From CAYNHZ01 sp964397445 (lineage in GTDB: Bacteria > Bacteroidota > Bacteroidia > Bacteroidales > UBA932): a stretch of 64,000 nucleotides of DNA. A program made the position numbers and the translations under genes. Of the stretch, positions 18,701-26,616 are shown piece after piece (position 1 is the stretch's first letter; each line of letters opens with the position of its first letter). The DNA lies in the NCBI GenBank assembly GCA_964397445.1, contig CAYNHZ010000002.1, positions 248,001-312,000 on the forward strand, given 5' to 3'. Under the pieces are notes generated by a model. The model did not search any database. It was not told the origin of the DNA and saw nothing but the letters and a program-made list of their open reading frames with translations.

Positions 18701-19453
18701 AAAGTTGTGAGTTTCAGCTTTAAGCGAGATTACTGTATCTTCCTCTTTTAGTTTGAAGAGATCGGGCTTTGTCCCGTCAGTAGGGTGAAACATTTTTATT
18801 TTTGGTCCCTCAATGAAAGCACAATTATCTTTATATGCGGAAACTATTCTACCAGGATTTGCAGAAGAGGTCTTTTTAATCATCTTGAAAAGTGATGATT
18901 CCATCTCCTTCCCATCAATAATAAATGTTCCGTTAAAAATCTTGTGGCGGCAGTGTTCAGAATTGACCTGAGAAAAGCCAAATACTTCACTATCAGTCAA
19001 CGGCCTTTCAATCTTCTTGCTCAAATTCTTTAGGTAATCGATCTCCTCTTGAGAAAGTGCCAACCCCTCTCTGACATTGTATGCTTCGAAATCGGAGACA
19101 TATTCTATCGAATCAGGTTTTTTATCAATCGTGAAAATATTTTGATCTAAACCTTCGTATATGCGTTGCAACATCTTGTCAAAATGGATATTAGAATTAT
19201 CCGTTTTTATAAACTCTTCTATCCGCTCTATGCCGTCGATATTCATATTTTTTGTAATCTCAACTGCTGTGGTGCTCCAGGGGGTTATCATTTCTCGTCT
19301 CGGTCCTATAAACCATCCCTCGATAGAGAGAAGATTAAGTGGTTTAGCATCTGAAAATAACCAACATAGAGCATCAGTTTCTTGTTGAGTCATCTCTTTT
19401 TTGATTTTTACGGCAATAATGTGTTCCGTTTTTGATAGGAAGAATATAATCAT
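15692..19453 (-). CDS. purL: Phosphoribosylformylglycinamidine synthase, large single-chain form
   Basis: FGAM synthase converts FGAR, glutamine and ATP to FGAM in purine synthesis. The 1253-residue protein is the single-chain type that carries its own glutaminase: an N-terminal PurS-like domain, a linker with SQVNSEHCRHKIF (about residue 160), ATP-binding and AIRS-like domains (KAETHNFPTTVEPFNGAATGSGGEIRD near 255, DHGAGGHLNCLSEL near 470), and a C-terminal class I glutaminase with the catalytic Cys in LGVCNGCQLM (about 1115) and the HGEGKF and PHPERC histidines. Proteobacterial homologues are about 1290 residues. No purine-gene neighbours are present. The upstream divergent gene is folC. 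Confidence 0.95.
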   Translation of the reverse strand: MIIFFLSKTEHIIAVKIKKEMTQQETDALCWLFSDAKPLNLLSIEGWFIGPRREMITPWSTTAVEITKNMNIDGIERIEEFIKTDNSNIHFDKMLQRIYEGLDQNIFTIDKKPDSIEYVSDFEAYNVREGLALSQEEIDYLKNLSKKIERPLTDSEVFGFSQVNSEHCRHKIFNGTFIIDGKEMESSLFKMIKKTSSANPGRIVSAYKDNCAFIEGPKIKMFHPTDGTKPDLFKLKEEDTVISLKAETHNFPTTVEPFNGAATGSGGEIRDRIAGGKGSFPIAGTAVYMTSYPRFNESEADTLKRCPERVWEKTPERKWLYQSPLEILIKASNGASDFGNKFGQPLICGALQTMEHTESKGDLKYGYDKVIMLAGGIGYAKKKDSIKDKPERGDKIILLGGDNYRIGMGGGAVSSVATGEYDNSIELNAVQRSNPEMQKRAYNAIRSIAEKDNNTIISVHDHGAGGHLNCLSELVEERGGNIEIDKLPIGDPTLSAKEIIGNESQERMGLVMRGIDTEELQKIADRERAPFYIIGETTGEGNFTLKNNITDETPIDLSLEDMFGSTPKTIMTDTSTSIRFSPIDPLPDTLSSKEIVEKVKTLLQIESVACKDWLTNKVDRSVTGLIACQQTCGEIQLPLNNLGVTAIGYDNIEGIATSLGLSPLVGLIDPAAASRMAIAESLTNIIWTPIKDKIYGISLSANWMWPCKNDGENARLYKGVKGASDFAIELGINIPTGKDSMSMTQKYPNGEKVLSPGTLIVTAVGESSDVNATIHPVLDIDKQSIIYYIPFTRNVKGVSAFPLGGTAYGQILNKVGDNATDISDPTYFKECFNTMQEIMFSNSSTKNASPIVIAGHDISSGGMITTLLEMCFPNSKGGLEIDLTSFETSNIIFSENSGIIVQVSSSQKVNFENKLIGKIFFKEIGKLIPQRELKISLYDKKETIIFNIDEMRDIWFRTSSLFDSNQVGKLLAKERFTNYKIQPLQYNFPKHFSGRYEAPLKRIIKAAIIREKGSNGDREMAWALYMAGFEVKDVHVTDLVSGRETLEDVNLIAFVGGFSNADTLGSAKGWAGALLYNKKAKEAIDRFYSRKDTLSLGVCNGCQLMAELGLITPDDRKLSPKMVHNDSHKYESAFIGVTIEDSPSILLSSLKGSKLGIWVAHGEGKFSFSNDFEGYKVAIRYNYNSYPANPNGSQDGIAGVTSIDGRHLALMPHPERCLRPYNWAHYPKGRVDDSVTPWIELFINGRKWLENQH

Positions 19454-19572
19454 ATAGTGTATATAAACAGTTATTGTAAACAGTTATTGTTATGTAAAAT
19501 TAGGGATATTTTTATGAATCTTGATGATTAATTGTCAATTTTGCGAACAAATTATCAACATACTTGAATATA

Positions 19573-20952
19573 ATGGATAAGATAGAAGAAAAATATCAAA
19601 AAGCGATTTCTGATTTATATGCTCAAGCCCCTTCATATCAAGTAATAGGTGGAGAGGCTTATCATCCGGGTTTGAAAACTATGGAGATGTTTGATACATT
19701 TCTTAATCATCCACATACCCATTTTACCTCAATCCATATAGCCGGGACAAATGGTAAAGGGTCGCTCTCCCATTTTCTCGCCTCTGTTTTCGCCTCATTG
19801 GGATACAAAGTGGGGCTATACACCTCTCCACACTTAGTCGATTTTAGAGAAAGAATTAAAATAATTAACAAAAAAGGGGAGTGTTGGTACAGTTTGATTG
19901 ATAAAGAGGATGTCCTTGATTTTCTTGATAGGTCAGGAGAATTTATCACCTCAAATAATCCCTCATTTTTTGAGATCACAACAGCTATGGCTTTTGATTA
20001 TTTTAAACATCAACAGGTTGATTATGCGATTATTGAGGTCGGGTTAGGGGGGAGATTAGACTCTACAAATATCATCACTCCGCTATTGAGTATCATCACA
20101 TCGATAGGCTTTGATCATAAAGATCTCCTTGGAGATACATTGGGGGAAATTGCATACGAAAAGGGGGGGATAATTAAGAAAGGGGTACCTGTCGTGGTTG
20201 GAGAGGTTGATGATGAAGTGAAAAATGTATTGCAAAAAATTGCCACAGAGAGAGATGCCCCTATAACAATAACATCCAATAATATTTTTGCAGAGGATAG
20301 GCATAATAAGAAGCAGAGTGTAGCTTCATTGGCGGAAGTGTGTGAATCTCGATTGGATCTTAAGGGTGATTACCAGAAAATCAACCTTGTAACGCTATCG
20401 GCAGCTCTCGATCAATTATGTAAATCGAAAATCTTATCTGAAAGCGATATATCAATTAATAATCATTCTCTTATTGATTCCATTACACATTGTGCAAAAT
20501 ATACAGGATTATTTGGCAGGTGGCAGATACTTTCAACTAATCCTATGATAATATGCGATATAGCTCATAATGAACACGGATTAAAACCCGTAATGAATCA
20601 ACTTAAGCAACTTTTTTCCACAGGACAGTTTGGTCGATTAATTTTGATATACGGAATGGCAAAAGACAAAGATATTGATTCCATTTTACCACTTCTTCCT
20701 ATCTCTCAACACGAGACAATTTTTTATTACACAAATGCAATAGGTACCCGTGCAATGTCATCAAAAGATTTGAAAGACAAAGTGTTGGATTATCGGAAGA
20801 GAATAGGTTTAAGTGATAATATTCATAACGAATATGTCTCATCCTCAGTTTACGATGCAATCTTTCATTATCGTCAAAATTCCCTAAAAACCGACCTTGT
20901 CTACATAGGTGGAAGTAGCTATGTCGTAGCTGAAGCACTACCACATTTCTAG
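19573..20952 (+). CDS. folC: Bifunctional folylpolyglutamate/dihydrofolate synthase
   Basis: FolC adds glutamate to dihydropteroate or tetrahydrofolates. The protein (459 residues from this ATG) has the Mur ligase-like P-loop IAGTNGKGSLSHFLAS near residue 60, the SPHLVDFRERI substrate loop, the IIEVGLGGRLDSTNI segment, and the C-terminal domain with ICDIAHNEHGLKPVM. A TTG at 19564 extends the frame by three codons; the ATG at 19573 is preferred. It stands alone, divergent from purL, with 119 bases between. Confidence 0.93.
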   Translation: MDKIEEKYQKAISDLYAQAPSYQVIGGEAYHPGLKTMEMFDTFLNHPHTHFTSIHIAGTNGKGSLSHFLASVFASLGYKVGLYTSPHLVDFRERIKIINKKGECWYSLIDKEDVLDFLDRSGEFITSNNPSFFEITTAMAFDYFKHQQVDYAIIEVGLGGRLDSTNIITPLLSIITSIGFDHKDLLGDTLGEIAYEKGGIIKKGVPVVVGEVDDEVKNVLQKIATERDAPITITSNNIFAEDRHNKKQSVASLAEVCESRLDLKGDYQKINLVTLSAALDQLCKSKILSESDISINNHSLIDSITHCAKYTGLFGRWQILSTNPMIICDIAHNEHGLKPVMNQLKQLFSTGQFGRLILIYGMAKDKDIDSILPLLPISQHETIFYYTNAIGTRAMSSKDLKDKVLDYRKRIGLSDNIHNEYVSSSVYDAIFHYRQNSLKTDLVYIGGSSYVVAEALPHF

Positions 20953-20970
20953 TTTTGATTACTTGATAGC

Positions 20971-21160
20971 TTTTGCCCTGAAATGGTGGCCCGAAGAGGA
21001 ACTGAGATGTCTTTAGACACGCTCACCCTCTTCAGAATGATCTGCAGGGCATATGGGTGTGTCTAAAGCCTTGGTTTTTGCCCCGAAATGATGTCTTTAG
21101 ACACGCTCACCCTCTTCAGAATGATCTGCAGGGCATATGGGTGTGTCTAAAGACGGGGTT
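20971..21160. repeat. Two tandem 63-bp direct repeats with internal palindromes
   Basis: Positions 21006-21068 and 21090-21152 are identical over 63 bases. The similarity extends left: TTTTGCCC-GAAATG precedes both copies, but the first copy carries about 20 extra bases in between. Each copy starts GTCTTTAGACAC and ends GTGTGTCTAAAG, so each can fold into a long hairpin with a 12-base-pair (second copy) or 10-base-pair (first copy) stem, extended by CCCC/GGGG in the second copy. No ORF covers them. They look like members of a genomic palindromic repeat family or a non-coding RNA. Confidence 0.9.
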
Positions 21161-21237
21161 AGTTTGATAAGCTCAGAGATCAACATATCGCAATATATGA
21201 TGCTATATCAAAGTGTTCAAGTAGATCTTTGATAGCG

Positions 21238-21280
21238 GTGTCAAGAATGTGTCAAGAATGTGTCAAGAATGTGTCAAGAA
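21238..21280. repeat. Four tandem copies of an 11-bp repeat
   Basis: GTGTCAAGAAT is repeated four times head to tail; the last copy lacks one base. No coding frame is supported here. Confidence 0.9.
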
Positions 21281-21302
21281 AGGAGTAGTGGCAATGTTGT
21301 AT

Positions 21303-21350
21303 AGAAAAAAAGAGAACGATTTTTAATCTTTCGATTGATAATCATTCTCT
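21303..21350 (-). terminator. Terminator after tRNA-Val
   Basis: Read on the minus strand, AGAGAATGATT pairs with AATCGTTCTCT across a loop of about 15 bases, and a run of T follows. It starts eight bases after the tRNA 3' end. Confidence 0.75.
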
Positions 21351-21357
21351 TATTGAG

Positions 21358-21432
21358 TGGGAGCAGAGGGAATCGAACCCCCGACCCTCTGCTTGTAAGG
21401 CAGATGCTCTAAACCAACTGAGCTATGCTCCC
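21358..21432 (-). tRNA. tRNA-Val (anticodon TAC)
   Basis: Minus-strand cloverleaf: acceptor GGGAGCA pairs with TGCTCCC, D arm AGCTCAGTTGGTTTAGAGC, anticodon stem TCTGC/GCAGA with loop CTTACAA (anticodon TAC, reads GTA), T loop GTTCGATTC, discriminator A. CCA is not encoded. Confidence 0.97.
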
Positions 21433-21448
21433 TTTCAATTTGGGAGTG

Positions 21449-21456
21449 CAAATATA
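21449..21456 (-). promoter_or_regulatory. -7 box of tRNA-Val promoter
   Basis: TATATTTG on the minus strand lies 17 bases before the tRNA 5' end, the same box and distance as at tRNA-Arg in this window. Confidence 0.6.
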
Positions 21457-21542
21457 TGCTTAAATTTTATTACTCCAAAATTTATTTATAGTTTTTAGTA
21501 AAAATTTTAATTTTTAGTTTTGAATACTCTTATTTCACTAAA

Positions 21543-21588
21543 ATCTTATCAATTATTTAGTATTAATCTTATCAGTTATTTAGTATTA
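21543..21588. repeat. Two tandem copies of a 23-bp AT-rich repeat
   Basis: ATCTTATCA(A/G)TTATTTAGTATTA occurs twice head to tail with one mismatch. It sits in the non-coding stretch 21457-21657 downstream of the fimbrial operon; nothing else is evident there. Confidence 0.8.
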
Positions 21589-21657
21589 ATCTGGTTTTAA
21601 TTGGTTGAGTAATGACTATGTTATCCATAAGAGTTTAGATGGATAGTCGGATAATAA

Positions 21658-22932
21658 TCAATCTGTTACATATATTTTGCATTCGGTGGATGCATCTCCG
21701 CCATCAGTTGAATATGCTGTTATAGTTGCTTCCCCTTTTGAAATTGCTGAAACTACACCGCTTTGCGAAACTGTAGCTATATTTGGAGCGTTACTCTCCC
21801 ATCTGAGTGGTGGTGGAATTGAATATTTGGGTTCAGTGGAGAAGTTGATTAGCACTTTAGTAGAGGAGGGTGGCCCCTGAAGTGATATTATATATATGCT
21901 CTTTTCAAATATTATTCTTTTTATACATTCTATAAGGCCATCGCAACTTATTCTCCAATTGAAACTTCCAATGCCATTTCCGATAGGGCAAATTATCATT
22001 GAATATTCTACTCCCCTCTCAATGTCAAAATTTGTCGTATTGTTTTTTCCAGGATATAATCGATAAATAATTGTTCCGTATTTTTCTTTAGATTTATAGT
22101 TTGCTTGTATCTCAATATAAGTAGTCATATTTTCTTCCAAACTATTTGTCAATATTTTATTATAGTGGTACTTATTGAATGGTAATAATTCCCCTTTCAT
22201 ATTCTCATTTATGTAAAAATCGTTATAGGATGTATTAAAATCGTAATCAAAACTTTCAAATGAACAACTGAATGTAGAATTGATTGTAGAATTCTCCACA
22301 TACGGCTTATATAGCGAGATTCTTTTTGGAATGTTAACAAGGTTTACTTTTTTGATTTCAAAAAGTTTACCGGTAAATTGACTTAAATCCATTTTAATCC
22401 TTATTCTGGAACAAATTCTATTTGCTTCAACCATTACCTTTTGATCTTTATTCAACTTTAATAACTCTGTTTTACCTACATAAATATATTGAATTGATCC
22501 ATCACTAATATCTGATTCTCTTATGTTTATGTAACCATTCTCTAACTCATCTTTTGTTTGGAACGAGATTTTATCCTTTGCATTTGAGATCGAATAGATA
22601 TAGTATTCACCATTATTGATAATTGGAACTGGAATAGGGGCCATAGATCTATCCCCAACAATATGTAAGTGTCTTTCTACAATACCTTTAGAATTAATTA
22701 AATATATATTCACGTCAACTATAGGGGGTTGAATGGTACCCTTGCAGTCTATGGTGTCTGTGCTATTTATACTTTCTATATGGTTAATCTTTAAAAGTAT
22801 ATTGTCATAATAGTTAGTCTCCTTAAATTCAGCTTTGTTACAGGAGGTGGATAGTGGAAATAGTGTTAAGAGAATGTAAAAAATAGTTGGCGAGAGTAAT
22901 CTCGCCAAGCTATTAAAACTCGATATTACCAT
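21658..22932 (-). CDS. Fimbrillin-like lipoprotein with C-terminal Big_2 domain
   Basis: This is a protein of 424 residues from the ATG at 22932 (a TTG two codons earlier at 22938 is the longer option). It has a long hydrophobic signal with a lipobox-like STSC cysteine near residue 31. The body (about 40-340) has the beta-rich pattern of Bacteroidales FimB/Mfa2-like or fimbrillin-like accessory subunits: an early strand with DVNIYLINSKGIVERH and a middle ICSRIRIKMDL strand where fimbrillins have a conserved basic pattern. The C-terminal 75 residues are a Big_2 immunoglobulin-like domain (LRWESNAPNIATVSQSG, ISKGEATITAYS). It is second in a two-gene operon and overlaps the fimbrillin stop by 20 bases. 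Likely a minor, anchor or tip component. Confidence 0.7.
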   Translation of the reverse strand: MVISSFNSLARLLSPTIFYILLTLFPLSTSCNKAEFKETNYYDNILLKINHIESINSTDTIDCKGTIQPPIVDVNIYLINSKGIVERHLHIVGDRSMAPIPVPIINNGEYYIYSISNAKDKISFQTKDELENGYINIRESDISDGSIQYIYVGKTELLKLNKDQKVMVEANRICSRIRIKMDLSQFTGKLFEIKKVNLVNIPKRISLYKPYVENSTINSTFSCSFESFDYDFNTSYNDFYINENMKGELLPFNKYHYNKILTNSLEENMTTYIEIQANYKSKEKYGTIIYRLYPGKNNTTNFDIERGVEYSMIICPIGNGIGSFNWRISCDGLIECIKRIIFEKSIYIISLQGPPSSTKVLINFSTEPKYSIPPPLRWESNAPNIATVSQSGVVSAISKGEATITAYSTDGGDASTECKIYVTD

Positions 22933-24013
22933 TGTCAATATATTTCCAATCTGTTGATGTAATTACCACATTCACCGTTCCTTTGTCTAAGATTATATCG
23001 GGACTGCTACTTCCCTCTCTCAATATAGTGACACTTAGGGAATAACAAGTGTTTTTTTCAATACCTTCAGCACCTGAAGTGTATCCAAATCCCTCTCTGT
23101 TTATCGATATAGGATAATAATAACTTGTGCCATCAATTTTTCCTTCAATCACTAATCGAGTAAATTTATTCTCAATGCTCTCACTACTAATTGTATTCTC
23201 GTAGCAATGAAAGGTGTGAATTGAGGAGTATCTTTCGCCATCGCTTAAATCTGTTCCAACATTATCATATAGCATACCATTTATAGCTAAGGACTCCATA
23301 TCACTTGGATTAAGTCCGCCTCGATTTAAAATGGTTGCCCCCGATGTAATCCCATCACATAACAATTTTTCTTTATTGACATTTATCATATAAATTTTCA
23401 CATCGGTTAGTTTCTTTCCACTATGAACAGTGTTTGAGAAATTTATTGACAATGAGTTGAGTTTGATCCTCGAAATAATTCTTGACAAAACAATGTTTGA
23501 AGTTGGCTTCGTTTTTATATCGCCTGTTGAATGCCCAACCATAGTAAAATTGTTCAGATTTTCTTTTGATAAGTCGGCAAATACAGTATTAAAATCCCCC
23601 AAAGTTTTAACGATGTTCCAATTGATACCGTGCGAATTAGCAACAGCATAAATCATTTTCTCCCCTGATGAGGTGGTAATAGTAATTTCAGGTGACACTA
23701 AGAGATCTGCAGAGGTAAAAGTTTTTATCATATCCAACTTAGAGAGGGTTGGAGACGCTGAATTATTGGAAAAAACAAGAATATCAATTGTATTAATAGT
23801 ATTATCACCTGCCTGTGTCAAAACATTTTCATCACTATAAATACCCTTTGTAGAATGTAGGTTTATCCCATCCTTTCCAACTTCTGAAATTTGAAATTTG
23901 AGATGAATTTTTCCCATCTCAATAGTAGCTTTTTGTTCATTTTTTGTGCAACTGCATTGGAATAGCATAGAAATAACTGCTACACCAATTAGAATAAATA
24001 ATCTTCCCTTCAT
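22913..24013 (-). CDS. FimA/Mfa1-type fimbrillin lipoprotein
   Basis: This 366-residue protein has a lipoprotein signal (residues 1-22, ending CSC-TKNE). A two-domain fimbrillin layout follows: strand TINTIDILVFSNNSASPTLSKL (about residue 72), KMIYAVANSHG (about 120), FTMVGHSTGDI, then VLSRIISRIKLNSLSINF (about 178), all hallmarks of the P_gingi_FimA N-terminal domain. The C-terminus carries the typical final strand VNVVITSTDWKY, the donor-strand region of Bacteroidales type V pili. Such subunits reach the outer surface as lipoproteins and polymerise after protease cleavage. It is first of two genes. No FimC/D/E homologues adjoin. Confidence 0.8.
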   Translation of the reverse strand: MKGRLFILIGVAVISMLFQCSCTKNEQKATIEMGKIHLKFQISEVGKDGINLHSTKGIYSDENVLTQAGDNTINTIDILVFSNNSASPTLSKLDMIKTFTSADLLVSPEITITTSSGEKMIYAVANSHGINWNIVKTLGDFNTVFADLSKENLNNFTMVGHSTGDIKTKPTSNIVLSRIISRIKLNSLSINFSNTVHSGKKLTDVKIYMINVNKEKLLCDGITSGATILNRGGLNPSDMESLAINGMLYDNVGTDLSDGERYSSIHTFHCYENTISSESIENKFTRLVIEGKIDGTSYYYPISINREGFGYTSGAEGIEKNTCYSLSVTILREGSSSPDIILDKGTVNVVITSTDWKYIDNGNIEF

Positions 24014-24043
24014 ATCTTTTGTTTTAGTTAAAAATCATAAAAA

Positions 24044-24115
24044 CATCTATCTCTTCTCAACATCACCGGGTCCCCCTCTTATACCCGTTCCAAGCATCCT
24101 CCTCAGAGATAGATG
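24044..24115 (-). promoter_or_regulatory. Structured 5' leader of the fimbrial operon
   Basis: In the minus-strand transcript CATCTATCTCT (24115-24105) pairs perfectly with AGAGATAGATG (24054-24044). Inside the loop ACCCG and CGGGT give a second, inner hairpin. The outer stem is followed by TTTTTATGATTTTT, so it resembles an attenuator or terminator. The loop contains GAGGAGG directly abutting an ATG that opens a 16-codon frame ending TAG. The structure starts within about 10 bases of the predicted transcription start. A role in control is inferred; the fold is seen. Confidence 0.6.
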
Positions 24116-24121
24116 CGGGAG

Positions 24122-24129
24122 CAAATGTA
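24122..24129 (-). promoter_or_regulatory. -7 box of the fimbrial operon promoter
   Basis: TACATTTG on the minus strand matches TAnnTTTG. The nearest TTG upstream is at 24157-24155, a 25-base spacer, longer than usual. Transcription would begin near 24115. The rest of the 24130-24358 gap is AT-rich; I see no further gene. Confidence 0.5.
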
Positions 24130-24358
24130 TAATCAGAATTAAAAAATAATACCCCAAAATGACAAAATATTCATCAATTTCTGTTTCAAAAAATATTGAG
24201 TAAAAATTAATAAAATGAAATAAAAATTGAAGAAATTTTAAAATAATTAATTGGGTATTTATAGTTATGATTATGTCATTTTGTCATAATTGATATGTTG
24301 GTATATATTTTGTCTTTACCTAACGCGAAATTTCAATTAATAGATAAATTTAAAAGAT

Positions 24359-26410
24359 ATGACAGTGCAAAAAGGTAAAATCGGGGTTACGACTGAGAAT
24401 ATATTCCCCGTCATTAAGAAGTTTTTATATTCTGATCACGAGATTTTTTTAAGAGAATTGGTTGCTAATGCTGTTGATGCTACTCAAAAGATGAAAGCTC
24501 TTGCTAATACCGGTGAGTATAAAGGTGAGTTGGGTGATATAACCATCAATGTGTCGGTAGATAGTGAAAAAAATACACTAACCATTGAGGATAAAGGAAT
24601 TGGTATGACTCAAGAGGAGGTTGAGAAGTATATTAATCAGATTGCTTTTTCGAGTGCCGGTGATTTTTTGGAGAAATATAAGGATCAGATAGGAAGCATT
24701 ATCGGACATTTCGGTCTTGGTTTTTATTCTGCATTTATGGTATCTGAGAAGGTGACTATCAATACTCTCTCTTGGAGAGAAGGGGCAAAGCCAGTTAAAT
24801 GGGAGTGCAAGGGTGATCCTGAGTATTCGATAAATGAGGGTAAGAGAAAAGTGAGAGGAACTGAGATTATTTTGCATTTAGATGCTGATTCTAAGGAATT
24901 TACAGATCGTGATAAGATTAATACCCTCCTTACTAAGTATTGTAGATTTATGCCTGTTCCGATTGCTTTTGGAAAAGAACAAGAGTGGAAAGATGGTAAA
25001 TATGTTGATACTGATAAGGATAAGATTATCAACGATTCTACACCTATCTGGACTAAAAAACCTACTGAATTGAAGGAGGAGGATTATATGAAGTTTTATA
25101 GGGATCTTTACCCTATGCAAGAGGACCCTCTTTTCTATATCCATTTAAATGTGGATTATCCATTTAACTTAACAGGAGTTTTGTATTTCCCTAAAATAAA
25201 GGATAAGATAGAACTAACAAGAAATAAAATACAATTATATTGTAATCAGGTATTTGTGACTGATTCTGTTGAGAATATCGTTCCCGATTTTATGACATTG
25301 CTTCATGGGGTAATCGATTCTCCCGATATCCCGCTAAATGTATCTCGGAGTTATTTGCAATCTGATAGTAATGTGAAGAAGATTTCAACTTATATTACTA
25401 AGAAAGTTGCTGATAGATTAGAAGATATTTACAAAAATGATCGTAAGAATTATGAGGAGAAATGGGATAATCTTAAATTATTCTTGGAATATGGGATGAT
25501 TACAGATGAGAAATTTTATGAAAGGGCAGAGAAATTCGCACTTTTGAAAAACACGGATGGTAAATATTTCTCGTATGAAGATTATAGGAAGGCGATAGAG
25601 ATCAATCAAACAGATAAGGATAAAAAAGTTGCATACCTATACACGACAGATGCTGTAGAACAATATTCGTATATTGAGGCTGCAAAAGAGAAGGGATACG
25701 ATGTATTATTATTTGATTGTCAATTAGATGCCCATTTTGTAAACCTTCTTGAAACTAAGTTTAAAGACTCAACATTTGTGAGGGTGGATTCAAATTCTGC
25801 TGATAAACTGATTAAGAAAGAGGAGATTACAAAACCAGATTTTACTGCTCAAGAAAAAACAGATTTATCGTCAATATTCGAGTCGCTATTGCCAAAAGGA
25901 AATAATTATCAAATTGAAGCAGAGAATCTTGGAGAAAATTGTCCTCCAATTCTAATTACTCAATCAGAATTTATGAGGCGTTATCGTGAAATGTCTGCTT
26001 TAGGTGGTGGAATGAATTTTTATGGTGAATTGCCATCATCTTATAATATCAGTATTAATGCCCAACACCCATTAATCGATAGAATATTAAAAGATAAAAA
26101 AACATCAACATCAAAAGATATTGAAAATTTCGATACCAAACATAATGAGTTACAATCACAACTCGATAAGATCAATGGGGAAACAAAAGATAAAAAAGTT
26201 GAAGAGATTACTACAGCTCAGAAGGATGAAAAGGAGAGATTGGAGGGGGAAATCTCAAAGTTAGAGGGGAATCGCAAAGCTGTTATGGAAAAATTTGCCT
26301 CAGATAATCTGCTTGTTAAGCAAGTTGTTGACCTTGCATTGCTTGCAAATAATATGTTGAAGGGGAAAGAGTTAAGTGATTTTATTAAACGTTCAACTGC
26401 AAATCTTTAA
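24359..26410 (+). CDS. htpG: Molecular chaperone HtpG (Hsp90 family)
   Basis: This 683-residue Hsp90 has an N-terminal GHKL ATPase domain: FLRELVANAVDATQKM with the catalytic Glu near residue 30, IEDKGIGMT near 75, GHFGLGFYSAFMV near 118. The middle domain contains YPFNLTGVLYFP and NRSY-like LNVSRSYLQSD with the catalytic Arg. A C-terminal dimerisation domain follows. The residue 580-630 region is rich in charged residues and likely coiled coil (ELQSQLDKINGETKDKK), as in other Bacteroidota HtpG. Length is slightly longer than E. coli (624). The gene has its own strong terminator and is not in an operon. Confidence 0.96.
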   Translation: MTVQKGKIGVTTENIFPVIKKFLYSDHEIFLRELVANAVDATQKMKALANTGEYKGELGDITINVSVDSEKNTLTIEDKGIGMTQEEVEKYINQIAFSSAGDFLEKYKDQIGSIIGHFGLGFYSAFMVSEKVTINTLSWREGAKPVKWECKGDPEYSINEGKRKVRGTEIILHLDADSKEFTDRDKINTLLTKYCRFMPVPIAFGKEQEWKDGKYVDTDKDKIINDSTPIWTKKPTELKEEDYMKFYRDLYPMQEDPLFYIHLNVDYPFNLTGVLYFPKIKDKIELTRNKIQLYCNQVFVTDSVENIVPDFMTLLHGVIDSPDIPLNVSRSYLQSDSNVKKISTYITKKVADRLEDIYKNDRKNYEEKWDNLKLFLEYGMITDEKFYERAEKFALLKNTDGKYFSYEDYRKAIEINQTDKDKKVAYLYTTDAVEQYSYIEAAKEKGYDVLLFDCQLDAHFVNLLETKFKDSTFVRVDSNSADKLIKKEEITKPDFTAQEKTDLSSIFESLLPKGNNYQIEAENLGENCPPILITQSEFMRRYREMSALGGGMNFYGELPSSYNISINAQHPLIDRILKDKKTSTSKDIENFDTKHNELQSQLDKINGETKDKKVEEITTAQKDEKERLEGEISKLEGNRKAVMEKFASDNLLVKQVVDLALLANNMLKGKELSDFIKRSTANL

Positions 26411-26472
26411 TTATTAAGTTTTTAACATAACAAGATTTTATGTTTTAAAGATATAATGTTAAATATTTTAAG

Positions 26473-26505
26473 AAGAGGGTGCCTGAGATTAGGTGCCCTC
26501 TTTTA
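26473..26505 (+). terminator. Terminator after htpG
   Basis: AAGAGGGTGCC and GGTGCCCTCTT pair over 11 positions (two G-T) with an eight-base loop, followed by TTTT. It lies about 60 bases after the stop. Confidence 0.9.
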
Positions 26506-26578
26506 TTAAATTTGTGTTTTCAAGTGCGATTTTGGCCTCTTCAACTATAATTATTAGATAATTTATTACACGATGGTG

Positions 26579-26586
26579 TACATTTG
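26579..26586 (+). promoter_or_regulatory. -7 box of the RND efflux operon
   Basis: TACATTTG matches TAnnTTTG. It overlaps the TTG at 26584 that would extend the pump frame, so that TTG cannot be the start codon. The ATG at 26617 then has a short leader of about 25 bases. Confidence 0.6.
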
Positions 26587-26616
26587 AGGATTATTTATCA
26601 CAAAAAACTATCGTTT

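Noticed and set aside
20462..21354. A 19-base match (ATAATCATTCTCTTATTGA) shared by folC and the tRNA-Val terminator region
   Set aside because: Short and AT-rich; one copy is in coding sequence. Could be chance or an old small duplication; no flanking similarity supports a functional link.
24302..24310. TATATTTTG before htpG as a -7 box
   Set aside because: It has one base too many to fit TAnnTTTG; not annotated as a promoter.
26584..26616. TTG start that would lengthen the RND pump
   Set aside because: It lies within the TACATTTG -7 box at 26579-26586, so it would not be in the transcript.
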